Origin: Candidatus Scalindua arabica
GTDB lineage: Bacteria > Planctomycetota > Brocadiia > Brocadiales > Scalinduaceae
Assembly (NCBI GenBank): GCA_018263435.1
Contig: JAANXD010000100.1
Span: forward strand, 1 to 58,400
Direction of reading: 5' to 3'
DNA: 58,400 bases
Positions 17,583-24,307 of this stretch are shown here, piece by piece. Every line of letters begins with the position of its first letter. The stretch's first letter is position 1. The notes below the pieces were generated by a model, which was given only the letters and a program-made list of their open reading frames with translations, did no database searches and had not been told where the DNA came from. The translations under genes and the position numbers were made by a program.

Positions 17583-17924
17583 ATGAACACGAATACACAA
17601 TTTATTTATCAATACAGAGATGCAGCCAATTATAAGGTTTTTGACATAGTAATCATTCGTGGAGTTTTTTCTTTATTCGATATTGAGGAATATTTATACG
17701 AAAAAGATTTCTTTGTTCCCTCAGAAATTGGTTTGAAGGATTTGCAACCGAAAAAGCTAACCCATGATGACCATATCTGGCATGCAATATTTGAAATCAG
17801 TTACACAAAGGAAAAACCTACTGTAAATATTTCTGCTGAAGAAATAGTACTAAATTTTAACAGAGCGTTTTCTGAAGAATGGAATATACTTGAAGCTTCA
17901 AAAAGATTAGGATTATTAGTATGA
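17583..17924 (+). CDS. Unknown protein in restriction islet (113 aa)
   Basis: The frame starts at ATG 17583, two bases after the stop of the truncated methyltransferase, with aaggaaaag upstream. It shares the ATGA overlap with the HNH nuclease gene, so translation is probably coupled. The product (FDIVIIRGVFSLFDIEEYLY, HDDHIWHAIFEISY) has no motif I recognise. It may be a subunit or accessory factor of the HNH enzyme. Confidence 0.65.
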   Translation: MNTNTQFIYQYRDAANYKVFDIVIIRGVFSLFDIEEYLYEKDFFVPSEIGLKDLQPKKLTHDDHIWHAIFEISYTKEKPTVNISAEEIVLNFNRAFSEEWNILEASKRLGLLV

Positions 17925-18658
17925 GAAGGAATTGGACACGGACGGAATTGATTCTTGCGATTAATTTATATTGCAAAACACAATTTGGTCGAATTCATAA
18001 TAGAAATCCAGAAATTATAAAATTGTCTAAACTTATTGACCGCACACCAAGTTCCGTTAGCTATAAATTAGCAAATTTTGCCAGTATAGATCCATCATTG
18101 CCGCGTAAAGGAGCTTCTAACGTTAGTAAGCTGGATATTGAGGTGTGGAACGAATTTTTTAATGACTGGGAAAAGCTTGCTTTTGAAAGTGAAAAACTTG
18201 TTTCCAAATATGATAAAAAAAGCCTTGCTACCGATATTGAAATATTGCCTTTGGAAGGTTATGACCGTGAAAGTGTTGTAAAGAGACGTGTTAATCAGGC
18301 ATTTTTTCGAAAAACTGTTTTAGCATCATATAATTTTAGTTGCTGCATAACAGGTCTTTCAATTACAGAATTACTTGTGGCAAGCCATATAATCCCATGG
18401 TCAAAAGATGAGAAAAATCGCTTGAACCCAAGAAACGGTCTTTGCTTGAATGCTCTTCATGATAAGGCATTCGATAAAGGAATTATAAGCATAACTGAAA
18501 AGTTCAGGATAATCGTTTCAAGTAGACTAAAAAAAAATACAAAATTCCCTGAAAAAGAATTGATAAATAAATATGATGGCCAGCTTATCTCATTGCCAAA
18601 TCGATTTCTTCCTGACAGTGAGTTTCTTTCTTATCACAGAAAGCATATTTTTAATTGA
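17921..18658 (+). CDS. HNH restriction endonuclease-like protein
   Basis: A 245-residue protein with a C-terminal HNH domain (HNH_2 type): CCITGLSITELLVASHIIPW followed by LNPRNGLCLNALHDKAFDKG, residues about 140-190. The His of the SHI box, the Asn of RNGL and the His of LHDKAFD are all present. The N-terminal 100 residues contain a helix-turn-helix-like region (KLIDRTPSSVSYKLANF). This arrangement is found in Type II enzymes next to cytosine methyltransferases. The companion methyltransferase here is truncated, so an active nuclease would be harmful unless another methylase protects the host. Confidence 0.85.
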   Translation: MRRNWTRTELILAINLYCKTQFGRIHNRNPEIIKLSKLIDRTPSSVSYKLANFASIDPSLPRKGASNVSKLDIEVWNEFFNDWEKLAFESEKLVSKYDKKSLATDIEILPLEGYDRESVVKRRVNQAFFRKTVLASYNFSCCITGLSITELLVASHIIPWSKDEKNRLNPRNGLCLNALHDKAFDKGIISITEKFRIIVSSRLKKNTKFPEKELINKYDGQLISLPNRFLPDSEFLSYHRKHIFN

Positions 18659-18701
18659 TAACTTAGCGGTATGGATAGAATACTAAAGTAGTTTCCCATT
18701 A

Positions 18702-18953
18702 GTTTTTTCAGCAATTTGTACATTCGTTTATTAATGGTGTTTCTGGCATAGACATAAAGGATGTAATTTTGCCTATAACCCGAAAAGCAGGATAAATTTC
18801 TGGCAGAAAAAATTTATTGAAAATATAGAGAGAGATAAAAATAATAAAAAAGAATTAAGAAAAATGGGGTGGAGAGTTATAGTTGTCTGGGAATGTGAGT
18901 TAAGAAATCTGAACAAGCTTATAAAAAAACTGACAATAGCTTTGAAAAGCTGA
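18702..18953 (+). pseudogene. vsr: Very short patch repair endonuclease (vsr) remnant
   Basis: One frame reads FVY, then a TAA stop at 18732, then WCFWHRHKGCNFAYNPKS and FWQKKFIENIERDKNN, ELRKMGWRVIVVWECEL, ending at TGA 18951. This is the C-terminal two thirds of Vsr, including its FWH-x-H zinc/active-site region. The upstream part, with the catalytic Asp, is missing and a stop interrupts what remains. Vsr genes normally accompany cytosine-5 methyltransferases, matching the truncated one upstream. Confidence 0.88.
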
Positions 18954-18988
18954 AAGAACACGTAAAATCTTCAATAGAGGTAATTGTT

Positions 18989-19273
18989 ATGTATGAAACC
19001 GTAATAACTTCAAATGACCAAAAACTATATCTTGCAACCTTTGAATTTGTTAGTGGTGAATATGAACAGATATTTGAAAAGGCTTTTTATGCAGAAGATG
19101 ATGAAGAATTAGAGAATAAAATCCACGAATACCTTATTAATTACTATGGTGAAGGTAGTACTCCAGAGATAGATGGGGATGTTTATTATTACTGGAATGG
19201 TGAGGTTACAGTTAAAGAACTTGGGCGGCAAGTAATCACAAACTTTAAACAGCTTATAAACAAACTTCTTTAG
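18989..19273 (+). CDS. Unknown acidic protein (94 aa)
   Basis: A 94-residue frame with TAGAGGTAATTGTT before the ATG, a plausible ribosome site. The product is strongly acidic (EKAFYAEDDEELENKIHEYL, GEGSTPEIDGDVYYYWNGEV). No family is recognised. It closes the restriction islet and may be cargo of the same transfer event. Confidence 0.6.
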   Translation: MYETVITSNDQKLYLATFEFVSGEYEQIFEKAFYAEDDEELENKIHEYLINYYGEGSTPEIDGDVYYYWNGEVTVKELGRQVITNFKQLINKLL

Positions 19274-19409
19274 TATCGTTAAGGAAAATCACATGTAGAC
19301 TAATTAGTTTCCGTGACAATAATTAATTAAGGATTTGTAATGAGCAAGAAATTGGTGAAAGAGTATGGATTTATGAGAGTGTATAATAATTTCAATAAAG
19401 GGAAATAAT

Positions 19410-20375
19410 ATGACAAGCTTGACTAAGGTCTCATTGGTGAAATGTACAAATTACTCTAAAGAAGAGACACGTGATGCAGTAGATAAAACATTTTCTTTCT
19501 TTGGCGGGATTGAATCCATTGTCAAAAAAGGGTCTAAGGTACTACTGAAACCTAATTTCCTGAGGGAAAGTGAAGTTGAAGATTGCGTAATTACACATCC
19601 TGTTGTTATAGAGACAGTTGCAGAAATAGTCCTCGAAGCTGGCGCTATACCGATTATAGGAGACAGCCCGGGATTTGGTTCTGTAAGAAAAGTTGCCAGA
19701 CGTGTAGGGCTTGATAAGGTTGCGGAAAAACTGGGTATAGATATCATCGAACTTGACAAGCCCAGAAAGGTATCCATTAACTGTGGGGGTAAAGACTTTT
19801 CCCAGACAGTATCTGGCAAGGCACTGGATGTTGACGCCATAATCAACCTCCCCAAACTAAAGGCCCATGTTCAGGCTCTTTTTACTGCAGGAGTCAAGAA
19901 CCTGTATGGATGTGTCAGCGGCAAGCATAAGGCATGGAGACATTTCCAGGCAAAAAACAGTATGGACTGGTATACGGACATGCTAATCGCTAATTATCAG
20001 TTAGTTAAACCGGTATTCACCATTGTTGACGGAGTTATGGCGATGGAGAAGACAGGGCCTTCCGGCGGCCTTCCCAAGGCTGTTTCGTTACTTATTGGTG
20101 GAATAGACGTTATAGCAGTAGATCGAGTGGTTGCAGAATCACTTTCGGTTCGTCCGGAAGACGTCCCCATACTCAGGGCTGCAAAAAGGTTGGGAGTAGG
20201 TGAACAGGATTTATCAAAGATAGAAGTTGCCGGCGAAGACATGTCTTCCGTTAAAGTACACGACTTTATCTTCCCGGAACTATCACCAATAGGCTTTGAT
20301 TTCATTCGTGTAATTAAGAGCCTTTTAAGACACCTGTGGCTTAAGACTGTAGGCAAGGCAGAACCACAAACATAA
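19410..20375 (+). CDS. DUF362 domain protein
   Basis: A 321-residue member of the DUF362 family, whose biochemical role is not settled. Visible family features are KKGSKVLLKPNFLRE, the acidic loop GAIPIIGDSPGFGS, LPKLKAHVQALFTAGVKNLY and TIVDGVMAMEKTGPSGG. Many relatives carry a ferredoxin domain; this one has no CxxCxxC cluster, so it is the cluster-free form. Its stop codon lies within the left arm of a 21-bp inverted repeat. A purine-rich aaagggaaataat precedes the ATG. Confidence 0.85.
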   Translation: MTSLTKVSLVKCTNYSKEETRDAVDKTFSFFGGIESIVKKGSKVLLKPNFLRESEVEDCVITHPVVIETVAEIVLEAGAIPIIGDSPGFGSVRKVARRVGLDKVAEKLGIDIIELDKPRKVSINCGGKDFSQTVSGKALDVDAIINLPKLKAHVQALFTAGVKNLYGCVSGKHKAWRHFQAKNSMDWYTDMLIANYQLVKPVFTIVDGVMAMEKTGPSGGLPKAVSLLIGGIDVIAVDRVVAESLSVRPEDVPILRAAKRLGVGEQDLSKIEVAGEDMSSVKVHDFIFPELSPIGFDFIRVIKSLLRHLWLKTVGKAEPQT

Positions 20376-20513
20376 TTAGTATCTGTTGCGGGAATACGGT
20401 TCTGTCACCCTGAACTCGTTTCAGGGTCTCTTAATATATAGACACATATAGATTCTGAAATAAATTCAGATGACACTTTAGGGCTTTTGGGTTTCCCGCA
20501 ACAGATACTAATT
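20374..20513. repeat. 140-bp element with 21-bp perfect inverted ends
   Basis: The arms at 20374-20394 and 20493-20513 are exact reverse complements over 21 bases (core tagtatctgttgcgggaa). The interior contains two shorter palindromes, ccctgaactcgtttcaggg and ctgaaataaattcag. No ORF is present. It looks like a small non-autonomous (MITE-like) element or a long transcript hairpin at the DUF362 3' end. Confidence 0.85.
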
Positions 20514-20639
20514 GCAAACGTAAATTTGCCTTACAACGTTATTAAAAGCTTACATGATTAATGATGGCAAAAAGTTTAATATCCTCTATCTTCATAATGA
20601 ATCAATAATGGGTGGGGCCGAGATAAGTTTATCAAGTTA

Positions 20640-21527
20640 CTAAAAGAACAACTTCATGGCGTCAGCCTCTTCTTTCATACTCTCAGTCAGGGTGTTTTGA
20701 AACCTGCTCAGATCAGACACCTTCCAGTTTATTCCAAATGACTTTGACAGAGTCACAATGTCACTGTAAAAAAGCCCCTCATCCAGAGAATCGTCTTCAT
20801 CATCTTCCGACTGCATCTCGTAAACATGAGCAAGGATATCAGCAATATGTACAATTATTGGAAAAGGAGATTTTTTGTCTACTTCCTGGGTGTGATGATG
20901 AAAACCAACAGCCGTAATCAGGCTTTCCGGAAACATCCACTTTTCCAGAAGTTTCTTCCCAACTTCATCATGGATCATTTCAAATACGCTCTTCTCAGCC
21001 TCAAAGGCCGTGTATTTTAATTTTAGAGGGCTTATAATATCCACCAGCTTCAAGAATTCGGCAGGAAAGGCAATGTACATAACCAGTTTTCCTATATCGT
21101 GAATGAGGCCTGCCACAAATAATTCATTACTTGAACTTTTTAATTCAACCGCAATAATCTTTGCCGCAAGGCCGCAGCAGAATGAATGCCTCCAAAATCT
21201 TTTAATATCAAATTTATCATCCTGCTTGAAATTTTTAAAACTTTCAAATGCAATGGTAGATATAACCAAGTTTCTTATTTCTTTGAAACCCAAAACAGTT
21301 ACTGCGTGTTGAAGGGAGGCCACCTCTCTTGTGAGGCCATAAAATGGAGAATTGGCAATCTTAAGTATCTTTGCAGTAAGGGATATGTCCGTACCAATAA
21401 TTTCCATAAGGTCATTTGTTGAACTTCCAGGATCAGAAGTAACTTCAAGGACACGAAGAGCCACGGTTGGCAAAGTCGGCATCGATTCAATTTGGGCAAT
21501 GAGTGTTGAAGTTGCATTAGAACCCAT
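20640..21527 (-). CDS. HDOD domain signalling protein
   Basis: A 295-residue HDOD protein, a degenerate HD-type domain used in motility and stress signalling, often together with two-component proteins. Features include IESMPTLPTVALRVLEVTSD, the ILKIANSPFYGLTREVASLQ helix pair and LIHDIGKLVMYIAFPAEF. I place the start at ATG 21527 because GGAGGA lies ten bases upstream; a TTG 18 bases earlier sits next to that same site and is unlikely. It is the last gene of the minus-strand signalling block. Confidence 0.88.
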   Translation of the reverse strand: MGSNATSTLIAQIESMPTLPTVALRVLEVTSDPGSSTNDLMEIIGTDISLTAKILKIANSPFYGLTREVASLQHAVTVLGFKEIRNLVISTIAFESFKNFKQDDKFDIKRFWRHSFCCGLAAKIIAVELKSSSNELFVAGLIHDIGKLVMYIAFPAEFLKLVDIISPLKLKYTAFEAEKSVFEMIHDEVGKKLLEKWMFPESLITAVGFHHHTQEVDKKSPFPIIVHIADILAHVYEMQSEDDEDDSLDEGLFYSDIVTLSKSFGINWKVSDLSRFQNTLTESMKEEADAMKLFF

Positions 21528-21589
21528 GCTGGTTGATTCCTCCAATTATGGTAATAAATTTAAGGATTCAGGAATTAACGGAATCCCTC

Positions 21590-21715
21590 AATCTCTATGT
21601 ATTGTACAGGGGACTGTCAGGCGAGACGCCTGGCCTATGATTGATAATCTATGGGCCAGGTCATGCCTGAGGCAGATCCGCCTATGGCGCGACATCCTGC
21701 CTGACCTTATCCTTT
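21590..21715. repeat. Dispersed repeat family A, inverted partial copy
   Basis: The words gcctgaggcagatccgcc and gccaggtcatgcc are the reverse complement of the family A segment near 1805-1830. The flanking ggactgtcaggcgagacgcc is GC-rich and palindromic. It fills the gap between the HDOD gene and the response regulator gene. Confidence 0.6.
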
Positions 21716-21730
21716 AGCCTCAATCCTTTC

Positions 21731-23350
21731 TCAACTAACCTCACGCAGCCTCTCCTTCGCCTTTGTTAAAACCTCTATCGGTACAGGAAGCAGTTTTTGT
21801 TTCTCAATAATATCAAAAAACAGAGAAATTAGCCAGGGATCAAACTGCTTTCCGGCATTATCAGCAAGTTCTTTAATAATTTCCTCCGGAGAAAGCTTTT
21901 TACTGTATGACCGCTCAGTTAACATTACCGCAATTGCATCGGCTATAGTAAATATTCTTGCACCAAGTGGAATTTCGTTTTCTTTAAGTCCTCCAGGATA
22001 GCCGGTTCCATCAAAATTTTCGTGGTGATACAAAAGTATCGATTTTTCATTACTGAAGAAATCGAACAAACCGATCAGTTCTGACAACATATAGGGATGA
22101 TCTTCAATCTCAATCTTTTCTTCCGTATTCAATACTTTGTCCTTATTCTTTAAATTCTTTCTTAGTAAAACCTTGAAGTTATCGTGAAGGGTTGCCGCAC
22201 GTTTAAAGGTCTCAATAATAGAAGGTGGAAGAGCAAGCCTTTCACCAATGAGGCTAATGTATTGTCCAACATAGTGGTTGTGTTGCTTATATGCATCATC
22301 ACTCATATCACGGGCCAAAAGTTTCAAAGATTCTATAGATGCTCTTTTTGTTTTTTCTAAAACCAATGAAAGATTTTCCTTCAGGTACCTGAAATCTTTG
22401 TTATCAATAGATTTTCCATCCTTAAGCTGTTCGTAATATTCCTTCATGTAAACCTCAACTCTGTTTCTTCCTTCTGTCTTGGCACGGTAGAGGGCCTTGT
22501 CTGCAAATGCTATAAGCTCTTTACTTTCCAGTAGTTGGTTCTGTTTTACAGATGCAATACCTATACTTACGGTTACAGTTGTTGAATTATTGCCATCGTC
22601 ATACGTTTTTTTCTCACATGCAGTGCGGATTTTTTCTGCTACATTTCGTGCTCCGGCAATACCGGTATTTGGAAGAAGTAACAAGAATTCCTCCCCTCCA
22701 TACCGGAATGGAATATCAATTTTTCTCGCCTCCTGTTCCAAACAGTTAGCAAATTCACGCAACACTAAATCACCAAAGGCATGTCCAAAGGTATCATTTA
22801 CGTCCTTAAAATAATCCAGATCAAGCAGAAGACAAGATAAATCGGTTTGGTATCTCAGTGTACGGGGAAATTCCTTATCAAGGATTTCTGACATATAGTT
22901 ACGATTATACAAACCTGTCAGCCCGTCATGGATTGCCTGTTTTTCAAGGTCGTTTCGTACGGCCAGAAGCTCTTCATTCAACTCAACAATACGCTTACCA
23001 GCTCTCAACCGTACTCTGAGTTCATTTTTGTTGAATGGTTTGGTGATATAGTCGTCAGCGCCTGCTTCCATGCCTTTAATGATATCATCCTGCTCGCTTT
23101 TCGAGGTAAGTAACAAGATAAATGTATACGGTTCTCTGGCCAATTTTCTAACCTTACGGCATATCTCCAAACCATCCATACCAGGCATCATCCAATCGAG
23201 GATTAGAAGGTTCGGTGCATTTTCAGACTGAATTGCCTCCCAGGCTTCGATGCCGTCTTTGCATGACGTAACCTCATAATCCATACTTTCCAAAAACTTT
23301 TCTAATCTACGCCGTGAGATATTCTCATCATCCGCAATTAATACTTTCAC
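21731..23350 (-). CDS. Response regulator with GGDEF and HD-GYP domains
   Basis: This 539-residue protein combines a receiver domain (LLILDWMMPGMDG, phospho-Asp near residue 53), a diguanylate cyclase domain (RYGGEEFLLLLP near 219) and an HD-GYP domain (HHENFDGTGYPGGL near 450). An RxxD allosteric I-site lies five residues before GGEEF. Both synthesis and breakdown of c-di-GMP are therefore encoded. The HD motif reads LHDNFKV instead of the common HDIGKI, so hydrolysis could be altered. The ATG overlaps the Hpt stop (ATGA). It likely takes phosphate from the adjacent Hpt protein. Confidence 0.92.
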   Translation of the reverse strand: MKVLIADDENISRRRLEKFLESMDYEVTSCKDGIEAWEAIQSENAPNLLILDWMMPGMDGLEICRKVRKLAREPYTFILLLTSKSEQDDIIKGMEAGADDYITKPFNKNELRVRLRAGKRIVELNEELLAVRNDLEKQAIHDGLTGLYNRNYMSEILDKEFPRTLRYQTDLSCLLLDLDYFKDVNDTFGHAFGDLVLREFANCLEQEARKIDIPFRYGGEEFLLLLPNTGIAGARNVAEKIRTACEKKTYDDGNNSTTVTVSIGIASVKQNQLLESKELIAFADKALYRAKTEGRNRVEVYMKEYYEQLKDGKSIDNKDFRYLKENLSLVLEKTKRASIESLKLLARDMSDDAYKQHNHYVGQYISLIGERLALPPSIIETFKRAATLHDNFKVLLRKNLKNKDKVLNTEEKIEIEDHPYMLSELIGLFDFFSNEKSILLYHHENFDGTGYPGGLKENEIPLGARIFTIADAIAVMLTERSYSKKLSPEEIIKELADNAGKQFDPWLISLFFDIIEKQKLLPVPIEVLTKAKERLREVS

Positions 23351-23697
23351 TCAACAAACTCCTTCAACGCATTCACCAGGCGCTCTATATTTTTTACCAA
23401 AGTACCATAAACCTCTTCAGCCCCATCCAGGTTATTTTCCCTACCCATTGTCTCTAATTTAAAGGCTATGTCAGTTGTGATGTTCTTACCAAAATTAGCC
23501 GCAGATCCCTTCAGTTTGTGTGCTGATGTCACAAGAGCTTCACTATTACGGCAATTAACAGCCTCTTCTATTTCCGACATGTGTTCAGGAGCATCGTTTA
23601 TAAATATTCCTGCCAGTTCTTTTAAAAACTCCTCTTCACCTTCTAACATTTTAAGCGCTTCATCCTTATCAAAGACTGTCTTATCTTCCTGCATCAT
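23347..23697 (-). CDS. Histidine phosphotransfer (Hpt) protein
   Basis: A 116-residue stand-alone Hpt domain. The phosphorylatable His lies in SAHKLKGSAANFGKN near residue 59. The start EALKMLEGEEEFLKELAGIF matches the Hpt helical bundle. It overlaps the REC-GGDEF-HD-GYP gene by four bases, so it is the probable phosphodonor of that protein within a multi-step relay. Confidence 0.9.
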   Translation of the reverse strand: MMQEDKTVFDKDEALKMLEGEEEFLKELAGIFINDAPEHMSEIEEAVNCRNSEALVTSAHKLKGSAANFGKNITTDIAFKLETMGRENNLDGAEEVYGTLVKNIERLVNALKEFVE

Positions 23698-23763
23698 TCC
23701 TCCATTTTGATTAACTTTGCACTCTTAAATTCGGTTCCATATAGAGATCAGGCGTTTTGCGAC

Positions 23764-24192
23764 TCAACGAAATACTTGACTTCCCACTTGTGAAATCATT
23801 TTGTTGCGAATACCCTCCGTCGAAAGAACATAATCTACGTACCCCGTATCTATGGCAGCCTTAGGCATCCCCCCAGATCATACTGGTTTTTTCATCCTGG
23901 GCAAACGTGGTTCCTCCAACTGATTTAATATGACTTATACCGTCTGATGCCGTCAGGAAAATAACAGGAATCGTGCAAAGTGTGGTATCATCCTTCAGGG
24001 TCTGACACACTTCAAAACCGGATATATCCGGCATGTCCACATCCAGCAGATCAAGTCAGGCTTTTCCTTGCGGGCTATCTCTACACAGCGTTTCCCATCT
24101 TCCACGCATAAAATCTCAAGCATCTCCTTCTTCAGACGTGCTTTGGCAATAGCCAGTGCTTTCGGATTATCGTCTACAATTAATACCTTCAT
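23764..24192 (-). pseudogene. Chimeric REC / CheB-methylesterase relic, two frameshifts
   Basis: The frame starts as a receiver domain (MKVLIVDDNPKALAIAKARL to RKEKPDLI). A one-base shift near 24055 gives the rest: LLDVDMPDISGFEVCQTLKD, IPVIFLTA. At that point the sequence changes to the C-terminal part of a CheB methylesterase: DGISHIKSVGGTTFAQDEKT, SMIWG. After a second shift in a run of six C (about 23869-23874) it reads MPKAAIDTGYVDYVLSTEG. A deletion seems to have joined a REC gene to a cheB gene, followed by indels. The homopolymer indel could be a sequencing error; the REC-CheB junction could not. Confidence 0.85.
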
Positions 24193-24197
24193 ATTCT

Positions 24198-24307
24198 TAT
24201 ATTTCGGATTTCAGAATTCGGATTGCGGATTGAAGGTGAATTCACATTTATTCTTATGCTTTATTCATCTCTTTTTCCATTCCGAATTCCGCAATCAGCA
24301 ATCCGAA
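24198..24307. repeat. Dispersed repeat family E, copy at hybrid kinase 3' end
   Basis: Inverted words flank an AT-rich centre: 'atttcggatttcagaattcg' and 'gcaatcagcaatccgaaat'. The right part supplies the last codons and stop of the hybrid kinase. A related unit lies inside the kinase gene at 24622-24806. Confidence 0.65.

Noticed and set aside
19340-19408. 22-codon ORF (MSKKLVKEYGFMRVYNNF) just before the DUF362 gene
   Set aside because: Too short, with no family; more likely a remnant or chance frame.
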